A stretch of 64,000 nucleotides of DNA from Acidobacteriaceae bacterium. GTDB lineage: Bacteria; Acidobacteriota; Terriglobia; Terriglobales; Acidobacteriaceae. The position numbers were made by a program, and so were the translations under genes. The stretch is taken from contig PKXU01000136.1 in the NCBI GenBank assembly GCA_003132445.1, positions 84,576 through 148,575 on the forward strand, given 5' to 3'. The notes below the pieces were generated by a model. It did no database searches and was not told the origin of the DNA. It worked only from the letters and a program-made list of their open reading frames with translations. This document shows positions 19,372 to 28,639 of the stretch, in pieces. Within the stretch, counting starts at the first letter, position 1. Each line of letters begins with the position of its first letter.

Positions 19372-20250
19372 ATGACTGACCACCTCAAATCCGCGCCCGT
19401 AGCTTACGAAAACCCTTCGTTCCTGAACAGTCCAGACGGACGCATTCTTCGCATCATGGCCGAATATCAAGAACCGCTGGCGCGCTTCCGTCGCGAGCAA
19501 ATTCAAGACACCGTCGTCTTCTTCGGCTCAGCTCGCTTCACAGGACGGACCCACGCCACGAAGAATCTTGACGTCCTTAGGCGGAACGAAACCGCGCGGC
19601 CTGCGGCTGAACTCGAAAAAGACCTGAAACGCGCACAGGCCGGGGTCGACATGGCCCATTATTACGACGACGCGCGCCGCCTCGCTCACATGCTCACCAA
19701 ATGGTCGATTCAGATTCCTGCCCGCCGCCGCCGTTTTGTCGTTACTACGGGCGGAGGTCCCGGCATCATGGAAGCTGCCAACCTTGGCGCCCACGAGGCC
19801 GGAGGAAAAACCATTGGCCTCAACATCCAACTCCCCTTCGAACAGAGCCCCAATCAGTACATCACTCCCGCGCTGAACTTTCAGTTCCACTATTTTTTCA
19901 TGCGCAAATTCTGGTTCGCATATCTTGCCAAAGCCCTGGTCATCTTTCCCGGCGGCTTTGGCACCATGGACGAACTTTTCGAAATCCTAACGCTCGCGCA
20001 AACCGACAAACTGGCCAAGAAAATTCTGGTCGTCATCTATGGCAGCGAGTACTGGCATCGCATTATCAACTTTCAAGCCTTCGTCGACGCCGGCACCATC
20101 TCCCCGGCTGATCTCAATCAATTCAAGATCGTCGATTCCCCTGATGACGCGTTCGAGTTTCTGCGCGACGGCCTCACCAAACACCATCTCGGCGGCGTGC
20201 CCAAGAAAGAAGGCGAAACGCTCCCGGAAATTGCCAAAACCAGACCGTAG
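19372..20250 (+). CDS. LOG-family / TIGR00730-type nucleotide phosphoribohydrolase-like protein
   Basis: TGGGPGIMEAANLGA and FPGGFGTMDELFE motifs. Confidence 0.9.
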   Translation: MTDHLKSAPVAYENPSFLNSPDGRILRIMAEYQEPLARFRREQIQDTVVFFGSARFTGRTHATKNLDVLRRNETARPAAELEKDLKRAQAGVDMAHYYDDARRLAHMLTKWSIQIPARRRRFVVTTGGGPGIMEAANLGAHEAGGKTIGLNIQLPFEQSPNQYITPALNFQFHYFFMRKFWFAYLAKALVIFPGGFGTMDELFEILTLAQTDKLAKKILVVIYGSEYWHRIINFQAFVDAGTISPADLNQFKIVDSPDDAFEFLRDGLTKHHLGGVPKKEGETLPEIAKTRP

Positions 20251-20378
20251 GACAAAGATAACTTTACAGACGCGAATCGGCGAATGCACGAGTGCGAGAG
20301 TGAAATCAATCGGCCTCAGAGAAGCGAATGAAATACCCAGAACTCTCCGGGCAAGTTTAGTGCATTAAACTTCATGGA

Positions 20379-21056
20379 ATGCACGGCAACTTCCTTCTCT
20401 ACTACATCACCGACCGCACGGCCTTCCCGGGCGACGAAACCTCGCGCCGAAGCCGCCTGTTGGCAAAAATTGCGGAAGCCGCCCACGCTGGCGTCGACTA
20501 CATTCAACTCCGCGAAAAAGATCTTTCGACCCGTGACTTGGAATCGTTAGCTCATGAAGCGGTGAGAGTAATCCGCGAGAGTTGTCCACTGAAAGCTGAG
20601 GGTCGAGAACGAAAGTCTGCGCTGCTGATCAACTCCCGAACCGATGTCGCTCTCACCGCTCGCGCCGACGGCGTGCATCTCCGCTCCGAGGACGTCTCTC
20701 CGGAAGATGTACGGACAGTATGGCAATGTGTCGCGGGCCCTCGCGATCCTGAAAACTCACGCCAAAAACCGCTGATCGCAGTTTCCTGTCACTCAGCGAC
20801 AAAAGTAACCCAAGCCGCCGCCAGCGCAGCGACCTTTGCCGTTTTCGCCCCCATCTTCGAAAAAAAGGACGCGTCACCTGCAGGCTTGAAACTTCTTCGG
20901 GAGGCATGTGTCGCAAATATTCCAGTCCTCGCCTTGGGCGGAATTACTTTAGCCAACGCCCAGTCCTGCCTGGCAGCCGGAGCAGCCGGCATCGCCGCCA
21001 TCCGCCTTTTCCAGGAAAAGGACATTGCCGAAGTTGTGGAACAATTGCGCGGCTAG
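20379..21056 (+). CDS. thiE: Thiamine phosphate synthase
   Basis: YYITDR, VDYIQLREKDL, LALGGITLANA motifs. Confidence 0.88.
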   Translation: MHGNFLLYYITDRTAFPGDETSRRSRLLAKIAEAAHAGVDYIQLREKDLSTRDLESLAHEAVRVIRESCPLKAEGRERKSALLINSRTDVALTARADGVHLRSEDVSPEDVRTVWQCVAGPRDPENSRQKPLIAVSCHSATKVTQAAASAATFAVFAPIFEKKDASPAGLKLLREACVANIPVLALGGITLANAQSCLAAGAAGIAAIRLFQEKDIAEVVEQLRG

Positions 21057-21083
21057 CCCATCCACTTCGCCCCGGTCTTCAGA
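21051..21083. repeat. Left copy of 33-bp direct repeat (32/33 identical) flanking a 1.6 kb insert
   Basis: ggctagcccAtccacttcgccccggtcttcaga, repeated at 22628-22660 with one mismatch. Confidence 0.9.
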
Positions 21084-21300
21084 CCGCAGGAGCAGCAGTG
21101 TTTTACGTGTTTTCAGCGAGTTATAGTTTCCAGAAAAGCGTATAGTTTGCGGCTAAGTGGCAGTCAGGTGCCAGTAAGTTTTTCAACATGAACACGAATC
21201 GAGTTTGTTGTCAATCCACAAACTCTCTAGTCAACTAGGGGTCAGCCCGGATAGAAGTGCTGATTGATCCAACTCATAATCGGTTTGAACCCGGAGAAGA

Positions 21301-21912
21301 GTGATGACCTGTATTGCCGCTTTGGCTCTTCAACTTCTCAGCAAGACCACTGATGCACACGCAGCGATTTTTTCGCGCGAGTGGTGGATCACCGTTTTTT
21401 TGGTGGGCCTTGCCATACATCTCCTTGCGTCATATTTGAAGCCGCATCTGGATCAAATCGGAGGTTGGTTTTCACGAGCTTGGACCAACAGGAATGAGGC
21501 GCGTGCCAAAGCACGGCAGGAACGAGTTGACACCCTCAAGCGAAGTCGGAGGGCAAAAGCGAATGCGACAACGGAAGAGCTCCGCGCACGTCTTTCAGGG
21601 CTTCAATGGATGGCTTTCTCCACTGTATTCCTTGTCGTATTCGTAACTTCTCCATCCCCCCATCACCGGTGGGACAATATCGCTATCCTGATTATCACGA
21701 TATTCGTTCTAGTCTCAGGAGCTAATGCGTTTTCTAAAGGAAACGACATCCACATTGACATGCTTGAGGCAGAGGAACAACAGCGTGAGGCACAGAAAAA
21801 TCGTATCGAAGCGGAGATGGAAGAAACTTTGTCGCAACTAGGACTACCGGATGACAACGGTGACCCAAAAGGCCCTTCAGACAGCACTTCCTTGCGCGGC
21901 AGGGTTGGTTAG
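21301..21912 (+). CDS. Hypothetical membrane/coiled-coil protein
   Basis: Complete ORF, hydrophobic segments separated by charged helical stretches; no family recognised. Confidence 0.6.
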   Translation: MMTCIAALALQLLSKTTDAHAAIFSREWWITVFLVGLAIHLLASYLKPHLDQIGGWFSRAWTNRNEARAKARQERVDTLKRSRRAKANATTEELRARLSGLQWMAFSTVFLVVFVTSPSPHHRWDNIAILIITIFVLVSGANAFSKGNDIHIDMLEAEEQQREAQKNRIEAEMEETLSQLGLPDDNGDPKGPSDSTSLRGRVG

Positions 21913-21924
21913 AGTTTTCAAGCT

Positions 21925-22469
21925 ATGACAATCGAAGCGTGGAACATACTGCTCAGTTCAGTGATCTTGGTTTTGACGACGGCTGGAGGTCTGTGGCTCA
22001 AGTACGTTGTTGACCAACAATCGAAGTCAAAAGACACGGCTATTCAAGCACTCGAAGGAGTTGTCAAATTCAAAGATGCTCACATCGCCTTGAGGGTAAC
22101 ACTGCCCCTGCAATAGCAAAAGCCTACACTGACATGAGGGGGCACGCCAATCTGATGACCGAGGAATACCAAAAACTGTCGGCGCAGTTTGAGGAAGTTA
22201 CGCAAGAACAACACGCGGCTCGACACACGCTTCTAGTAAAGATTCTCGCGGGTGAAATTGTAGGCTGGAGAACAGCAGCCGAAATCATACAAGAGAGCGT
22301 TGGGAAGTTGGTTGATGATGAGACTATCGACCCTAAGTTTGCGGCTGAACTTCAGAATAAGTTCATCGACGGTCTTAAGACCACCGCCGAGCAAATGCGT
22401 CGGGCGATAAACACTGAGCTTGGCATCATCGTGGAAGGACGACTTGATGGAGAGACTCCAGAAACTTGA
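21925..22469 (+). pseudogene. Hypothetical single-TM coiled-coil protein interrupted by an apparent -1 frameshift near 22086-22100
   Basis: ORF 21925..22116 (…KFKDAHIA|LRVTLPLQ*) continues in another frame as EGNTAPAIAKAYTDMRGHANLMTEEYQ… into ORF 22134..22469. Confidence 0.6.
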
Positions 22470-22627
22470 GTGAGGCAGGCCGTGCGGTCATCACCTGAAG
22501 GCAACCGAACCAAACACGGCCCTTACCCATCACAGGCAGAGCGTTACAACGTTTTTCGAGTGCCGATGGTGATGTGTCACTACTTCGACTACGTCTCCCG
22601 GTGGGCTTTAGCCCCTGAGGTCAGAAT

Positions 22628-22660
22628 GGCTAGCCCGTCCACTTCGCCCCGGTCTTCAGA
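22628..22660. repeat. Right copy of 33-bp direct repeat, forms the 3' end of the YdeI-family gene
   Basis: ggctagcccGtccacttcgccccggtcttcaga; encodes LKTGAKWTG* on the minus strand. Confidence 0.9.
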
Positions 22661-23103
22661 ACCTGCATCACCTTCGCCAGCCGCCGCTTCTTCGTTTCGT
22701 CCTGCTTCGCCCCCGCAATCCAAACAGCAATTTCTTTTTTGTGAGTGAAGGGCAACTTGTCCCATCGTTCCCGCGCTGCCTTGCTCTTCGCCAACTCTTT
22801 TTTCAGTTCCGCCGGAGCCTCCACGGTGCGCGGCTCGATATCTCGTTCCATCACTACTTCGACCACATCACCCGTCCTGGCCTTCGCCCCTTCCCGCATC
22901 GTCTTGTTCACGGCCATTCCGTGGCACCCTCCCATCGGCATTAACGACGATCTGAACGGAAAGCCGTTGATCATCCCCCCTACTGGCACGCGCGCCCGCG
23001 TGCCAAACGTTTTTGGCACATCAAATGGGGCGTTGAGCCAAGCCGCCGAATTTCCTGCTTCGCCCTCCAATTTCACCTTGAATCGTAGCTTCTTCTCTGT
23101 CAT
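22630..23103 (-). CDS. YdeI/OmpD-associated family protein with DUF1905 domain
   Basis: MTEKKLRFKVKLEGEAGNSAAWLNAPFDVPKTFGTRARVPVGGMINGFPFRSSL...; C-terminal FTHKKEIAVWIAGAKQDETKKRRLAKVMQVL. Confidence 0.82.
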   Translation of the reverse strand: MTEKKLRFKVKLEGEAGNSAAWLNAPFDVPKTFGTRARVPVGGMINGFPFRSSLMPMGGCHGMAVNKTMREGAKARTGDVVEVVMERDIEPRTVEAPAELKKELAKSKAARERWDKLPFTHKKEIAVWIAGAKQDETKKRRLAKVMQVLKTGAKWTG

Positions 23104-23169
23104 TGCACCTCCTCCCGCCATCGGCCGCTGGTAAACTTTATATCTGTTGAAGAAAACCCGGCAACTTCA

Positions 23170-23955
23170 ATGACGCTCACTCGCGCCATTTCAAACACCT
23201 CGGCTCTCGCGCTCGAACCATTGTTAGTCGAAATTCCCGCTGCGTGGTTTCTGATGGGCTCGACCGCGGGCCAGGATTGCGAACGTCCGGTCCATCGCGT
23301 TTGGGTCGACGCTTTCTTGCTAGCCGCCACGCAAGTTACCAACGCCGAGTACACGCGTTTTCTCAGCGCAACCAACATAGCGCCGCCACCGTTCTGGCAA
23401 GATCCAAACTTCAATCATCCCCAGCAACCCGTTACGGCAGTCTCCTGGTTCGAAGCCACGCGATACTGCGAATGGCTCCGCAACGAAACCGCTCGCGCCT
23501 ACCGCCTGCCGACAGAAGGCGAATGGGAACTTGCCGCTCGCGGCGGTCTCGAACAGAAGAACTTTCCCTGGGGTGACGCTCCTCCGCAATCGCTGTCCGA
23601 TTACGCCACGCGCTGGCAAACCGGCCCCGAGCCCGTCGCGCGCTACGCTCCCAATGCTTTCGGCTTGTTCGACATTTGCGACAATGTCCACGAATGGTGC
23701 AGCGACTGGTACGACCCGAACTACTATGCCATTTCCCCTGAGCGAAACCCGCGCGGCCCTGACGAGACCAAACGCAAATCTTCCCGCGGAGGATCCTGGC
23801 GGCACCACATCAAAGTTGCCCGCTGCTCCGCCCGTTCCAGCATCCCTCCTGAGTTCCAATACGCCGACTACGGCTTTCGGATCGCCTGTGATGTGCGGTA
23901 CCTGGGTGAGCGCCGGCCTAATTCGTCGACTGTCGCGAGGTATTTTTCAGTTTAA
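23170..23955 (+). CDS. SUMF1/EgtB/PvdO-family (formylglycine-generating-enzyme fold) protein
   Basis: IPAAWFLMGST, PVTAVSWFEATRYCEW, YRLPTEGEWELAARGG, GSWRHHIKVARCSARSSIPPEFQYADYGFRIA. Confidence 0.88.
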   Translation: MTLTRAISNTSALALEPLLVEIPAAWFLMGSTAGQDCERPVHRVWVDAFLLAATQVTNAEYTRFLSATNIAPPPFWQDPNFNHPQQPVTAVSWFEATRYCEWLRNETARAYRLPTEGEWELAARGGLEQKNFPWGDAPPQSLSDYATRWQTGPEPVARYAPNAFGLFDICDNVHEWCSDWYDPNYYAISPERNPRGPDETKRKSSRGGSWRHHIKVARCSARSSIPPEFQYADYGFRIACDVRYLGERRPNSSTVARYFSV

Positions 23956-24029
23956 TTTCTGCCGAACTAGACTTCCCGCAAGAAACTGAAGTGGTATCTT
24001 TGTTCCGCAGAAAACCCAGAGGAATCAAG

Positions 24030-24995
24030 ATGAACGGAGATGCACGCTACGGTACATTGTTCAAATGCCTACTCGCTCTGGCGACGTGCGTACATCCCGG
24101 GCTTGCCCGTGCCCAAGCCGTTGAACACGCACCTGAGAAAATCATCATCGATACCGACATCGGCGACGACATTGACGACGCGTTTGCGCTCGCTCTAGCT
24201 GTGAAAAGTCCAGAGCTGCAGATTCTGGGTGTAATGACTACATTCGGCGATACGGAGGCTCGTGCCAAGCTGACGGATCGCTTCTTAGCGGAAATTGGAC
24301 GTCCGAAGATTCCCGTGCTTGCGGGAAAAGCAACGGCGACGAAGAATCAAATGTCGCAGCGAAAGTATGGTGAGGTCACGCATTTTGCCAAGACCTCACA
24401 CGCAGACGCCGTGGAGTTCCTGCTCCAACAGATTCAAAAATATCCGGAGGAGATCACGCTGATCGCGATTGGCCCGCTGATGAATGTGGGAGCAGCCATA
24501 GACAAAGATGCGGCCACATTTCTAAAACTGAAGCGGGTGGTTCTGATGGGAGGATCGATCCGCCGCGGGTATGGTGATTTGGGATACACGGCTCCAGTTC
24601 CGCCCATGCCTGAGTGGAACATTTTGAATGACGTCTCTTCCGCGCGAAAATTGTTTGCCTCGGGCGTGCCGCTCTTCGTAATGCCGCTCGACTCCACGCA
24701 GTTGAAGATGGATGAGGTGAAGCGTGCATTTTTATTTAGCCAGGGAGCCGCGGTTACTGATCAACTGGCTGTGCTATATCACTTGTGGGGGCAAGAGACG
24801 CCAACGTTGTTTGATCCCATGACCATCGTCTTTGCATTGCGTCCCGATTTGTGTCCGGTGCAGAAGATGCACATTGCTATCGATGAAAAGGGCTTCACGC
24901 GCGAAGAACCCGGCCCGCCGAATGCGCAAGTCTGTCTCGATTCGAACGCCGAAGACTTTTTTAGGTTTTATTTGAAGCGCGTAGCGACACCGTAG
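24030..24995 (+). CDS. Secreted inosine-uridine preferring nucleoside hydrolase family protein
   Basis: IIIDTDIGDDIDDAFALALA signature; signal peptide. Confidence 0.9.
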   Translation: MNGDARYGTLFKCLLALATCVHPGLARAQAVEHAPEKIIIDTDIGDDIDDAFALALAVKSPELQILGVMTTFGDTEARAKLTDRFLAEIGRPKIPVLAGKATATKNQMSQRKYGEVTHFAKTSHADAVEFLLQQIQKYPEEITLIAIGPLMNVGAAIDKDAATFLKLKRVVLMGGSIRRGYGDLGYTAPVPPMPEWNILNDVSSARKLFASGVPLFVMPLDSTQLKMDEVKRAFLFSQGAAVTDQLAVLYHLWGQETPTLFDPMTIVFALRPDLCPVQKMHIAIDEKGFTREEPGPPNAQVCLDSNAEDFFRFYLKRVATP

Positions 24996-25027
24996 CAATA
25001 AAAATCATTGGCTTTCACAAGGGGCTT

Positions 25028-26629
25028 ATGCGTTCCGATGAAATCGCAAGACGCCGATTTCTTAAGGCGGCAGGCGCTGGAATCGTCGGTGGAACTCTGA
25101 TCGCGCCGCCTGAAAGCACCATCGCCCAGGATGCAGAACGCAAGGCCGTCCATGACGTGAGAGCCTTCGGAGCCAAAGGCGACGGGAAGACGCTCGACAC
25201 TCCCTCGATTAACCGCGCCATCGAGGCAACTGCCGCAGCGGGCGGCGGAACGGTTTGTTTCCCGGCGGGAAATTATCTCGCTTATTCCGTCCGTCTCAAG
25301 AGCCGCGTGGGTCTTTATCTCGCGCACGGCGCAACTCTTTTGGCGGCAGAGACGCCCGCGGATGGCGCGAACGGCGGCTATGACGCAGCGGAGTCAAATC
25401 AACCGTGGGAAAACTATCAGGATTTTGGCCACAATCACTGGCACAACAGTTTGATTTGGGGCGAACGACTGGAAGACATTTCAATTTGCGGTCCGGGTCT
25501 CATCTGGGGAAAAGGCCTGAGCCGCGGCTGGGCAACTGGACCCAAGGCAGAGCAGCCCGGGGCCGGCAATAAGGCCATCGCCCTTAAGAACTGCCGCAAC
25601 GTGTTGCTGCGGGATTTTTCCATTCTGCACGGTGGCCATTTCGGCATTCTCGCGACGGGCGTCGACAATCTGACCATCGACAATTTGAAGATCGATACCA
25701 ACCGCGACGGCATGGACATTGACTGTTGCCGCAACGTCCGCATCTCAAATTGCAGCGTCAACTCGCCCTGGGACGACGGCATTTGTTTAAAGAGTTCTTT
25801 CGCGCTGGGATATGCTCGGGCAACAGAGATGGTCACGATCAGTAATTGCCTCGTCAGCGGAAGCTACCAGGAGGGCGCACTACTTGACGCCACCTGGAAG
25901 CGGTTCGGCCCCAATGAGAAAGTACCTCGAACCGGCCGGATCAAGTTCGGAACGGAATCAAACGGTGGCTTCAAGAACATCACCATCTCAAATTGCGTTT
26001 TTGACGGTTGCAATGGGCTGGCCATCGAAACTGTGGATGGCGCGGTAATTGAAGATGTGAGCATCACCAACATTACGATGCGCGATCTGGTGGGCGCACC
26101 CATTTTTCTGCGGCTAGGCGCGCGCATGCGGGGGCCGGCAAATGCTGCCGTAGGCGCGTTGCGGCGGGTAATACTGAACAACATTACTTGCCAAAGCGCT
26201 GCCTCACCGCTTATCTGCTCGATTCTGGCGGGAATTCCAGAGCATCCCATTGAAGACCTCAAGCTCAGCAACGTCATCATCTTTCATCAAGGCGGAGGAA
26301 CCAAAGACGACGCGATGCGCGTGCTTGCCGAGAAAGAAAAAGATTATCCCGAGCCCAGCATGTTTGGAACAACTCCTGCGCACGGCTTTTTTATTCGCCA
26401 CGTTCAGGGGCTGGAGATGGAAGGAATCAAGATCGAACACTCCAACGAAGATGCGCGTCCGGCCTTCGTTCTTACGGATGTACAGGGCGTCGATTTTGAG
26501 CGTGTAAAAGCTCCCTCAGGCTTGGGCGTGCCAACGTTTACGCTGAATGATGTTCGGGATTTCAGTATCTCTCGAAGTAAGCCAGTGCCCGATACCGCTC
26601 TGGAAACGGCGGACCATAAGGAACTTTAA
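25028..26629 (+). CDS. Glycoside hydrolase family 28 (polygalacturonase-like), Tat-type signal
   Basis: RRRFLKAAGAG signal; DVRAFGAKGDGKTLDTPSINRAIEA; NRDGMDIDCCRNV, SPWDDGICLKS parallel beta-helix motifs. Confidence 0.9.
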   Translation: MRSDEIARRRFLKAAGAGIVGGTLIAPPESTIAQDAERKAVHDVRAFGAKGDGKTLDTPSINRAIEATAAAGGGTVCFPAGNYLAYSVRLKSRVGLYLAHGATLLAAETPADGANGGYDAAESNQPWENYQDFGHNHWHNSLIWGERLEDISICGPGLIWGKGLSRGWATGPKAEQPGAGNKAIALKNCRNVLLRDFSILHGGHFGILATGVDNLTIDNLKIDTNRDGMDIDCCRNVRISNCSVNSPWDDGICLKSSFALGYARATEMVTISNCLVSGSYQEGALLDATWKRFGPNEKVPRTGRIKFGTESNGGFKNITISNCVFDGCNGLAIETVDGAVIEDVSITNITMRDLVGAPIFLRLGARMRGPANAAVGALRRVILNNITCQSAASPLICSILAGIPEHPIEDLKLSNVIIFHQGGGTKDDAMRVLAEKEKDYPEPSMFGTTPAHGFFIRHVQGLEMEGIKIEHSNEDARPAFVLTDVQGVDFERVKAPSGLGVPTFTLNDVRDFSISRSKPVPDTALETADHKEL

Positions 26630-26675
26630 CCATCCAATCCCATCGCCAGTTCTTTGGATGAAGTACACTTTTCGG

Positions 26676-27632
26676 ATGAAAAATTCGCTTCATCTGTTCC
26701 ACTGCTTCGTCGCCCTGTTAGCCATCCTCTTCGCGCTGCTGCAACTTTGCGCAGCGCAGAAAGTTGCGATCACATTTGATGATCTGCCGCTGAATGGAGA
26801 GCTTCCACCGGGAATGACGCGTGTAGAAATCGCCGGGAATGCCTTAGCGATCTTGAAATTACGTCATGTCCCTCCTGTGTACGGCTTCGTCAATGCCAAA
26901 CGATTGGAGGGCAACGAGGATGCCGCGCAGGCACTGAAGTTGTGGGCAGACGCGGAGCCGGTGGGAAATCACACATACTCGCATATGGATTTGAACGCCA
27001 ATCCGCCCGAAGCATTCGAGCGCGAAATCGGGGAGAATGAGCCAGTGTTGGAGTTGGTCGCGGCCAAAGATGCGAACTGGCACTGGCTGCGCTATCCCTT
27101 CTTACGCGAGGGAGACACAATCGAGAAACGGCGTGCAGTGCGCGCTTTTCTTCAGGCGCATCAGTATCGCATAGCTCAGGTTACGCTGGACTGGGAAGAC
27201 TACATGTGGAACAGCGCTTACGCGCGCTGCGCGGCGAAAAATGACGCCGCGTCGATTGCATGGCTGCGGTCGAGCTATCTGAATACCGCCTCGGCCTATT
27301 TGGATGCGGGACGAGATTTAGCAAAGTTGGTATATGGGCACGACATCAATCATGTGCTGCTCCTGCATCTGGGGGCGTTCACGAGCACAATTCTTCCCGA
27401 TGCGCTCGATCTGTTGCAGAAAAAAGGATTCAAACTGGTAACTCTGGAGGAGGCTGAAAGTGACCCCGCGTATGCAACCGATCCGGACGCAGGATCGAAA
27501 GATGGAGGCACGTTGCTCGATCAGTGGTGGAAGCGAAGAAAATCAAATATCCTGCTGTGGCAGGAAGCCCTACAAAGAGGTGCGCGAAATATGCAAGTGA
27601 GCGTATGGCCAGTGAGAGCATATGGCGAGTGA
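26676..27632 (+). CDS. Secreted polysaccharide deacetylase family protein
   Basis: VAITFDDLPLNG, NHTYSHMDLN, RYPFLREG motifs; signal peptide from internal ATG 26676. Confidence 0.88.
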   Translation: MKNSLHLFHCFVALLAILFALLQLCAAQKVAITFDDLPLNGELPPGMTRVEIAGNALAILKLRHVPPVYGFVNAKRLEGNEDAAQALKLWADAEPVGNHTYSHMDLNANPPEAFEREIGENEPVLELVAAKDANWHWLRYPFLREGDTIEKRRAVRAFLQAHQYRIAQVTLDWEDYMWNSAYARCAAKNDAASIAWLRSSYLNTASAYLDAGRDLAKLVYGHDINHVLLLHLGAFTSTILPDALDLLQKKGFKLVTLEEAESDPAYATDPDAGSKDGGTLLDQWWKRRKSNILLWQEALQRGARNMQVSVWPVRAYGE

Positions 27633-27750
27633 GAGAGATCCCCTCGCAGAACATCTGACTTCACCGCGACCAACGCCGTAAAACTGGCGGTTCTACTAGC
27701 CGCGAAAAAACTCGTAACCTTCTCAGTCCCTTATAATCAAAAGATTCTTT

Positions 27751-28569
27751 ATGGCTGCCATTCTTGAGCGGATTATTGCAGCTACGCAGCGTCGCGTAGG
27801 CGAAGTCAAGCGCCAGGCGGATTACCGCGAACTGGAACGAAAGGCCGAACTTCATGTGCCGCGCGGCTTTCGGCGGGCACTGCAGTCGAAAAGTCGCGAA
27901 GGAGTGGCCATAATCGCGGAATTGAAGAAAGCATCGCCCTCGAAGGGACTGATTCGGGCGGATTTTCATCCCGCAAAATTGGCATGGGAACTCGAGAACG
28001 CAGGAGCTGCGGCGCTGTCCGTTCTTACCGATGAAGAATTTTTTCAGGGCTCGCTGGGAAATTTGCGAGAGGCCTCGGCGGCGGTGAAGATTCCTTGTCT
28101 GCGAAAAGATTTTATTGTGGACGAATTTCAGCTGCTGGAAGCACGGGCTAATGCGGCTGATGCAGTGTTGTTAATTGTGGCAGCGCTATCGGCTCAGGAG
28201 TTGAGTGCGCTCGCTTCAGGGGCACGTCAGCGCGGGCTGGATGTGTTGTGCGAAGTGCACGATAGTGAAGAATTGCAGCGGGCGCTGGATGCAGGATGCG
28301 ACTTGATAGGCGTGAACACTCGCGATCTGCGGACGTTTAAAGTGAATCTGGAAGCGGCGTTTAAACTGGCTGAGAGATTTCCGGCTGGCGTTGTGCGGGT
28401 CGCGGAGAGCGGGATTCATTCTGCCGAGGACGTGGCAAAGCTGCGAGCCGCGGGGTATGACGCGTTTCTGGTAGGAGAGTGGCTGATGCGGGCGGAGTCG
28501 CCTCGACAAGCGTTGCAACAGCTGATGCGGGTACCGAGTCGCGAGCACGGGGTACCGAGCGCACGGTAG
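27751..28569 (+). CDS. trpC: Indole-3-glycerol phosphate synthase
   Basis: AELKKASPSKGLIR, LRKDFIVDEFQ, GVNTRDLRTF, VAESGIHS. Confidence 0.95.
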   Translation: MAAILERIIAATQRRVGEVKRQADYRELERKAELHVPRGFRRALQSKSREGVAIIAELKKASPSKGLIRADFHPAKLAWELENAGAAALSVLTDEEFFQGSLGNLREASAAVKIPCLRKDFIVDEFQLLEARANAADAVLLIVAALSAQELSALASGARQRGLDVLCEVHDSEELQRALDAGCDLIGVNTRDLRTFKVNLEAAFKLAERFPAGVVRVAESGIHSAEDVAKLRAAGYDAFLVGEWLMRAESPRQALQQLMRVPSREHGVPSAR

Positions 28570-28639
28570 GAAAGTCCCCACATCTCGCGAAGGGCGCGCA
28601 ATTAGGTCCGAATTTTGCTAGCAGCTGACAACTGTTTTT

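Noticed and set aside
19149-19379. 76-aa basic ORF downstream of the small membrane protein
   Set aside because: No recognisable domain and overlaps the end of the preceding gene; insufficient support for a coding call.
21280-21300. ggtttgaaccc as a possible tRNA remnant at the insert boundary
   Set aside because: Only a short T-arm-like string; no cloverleaf and it is not at the direct repeat.
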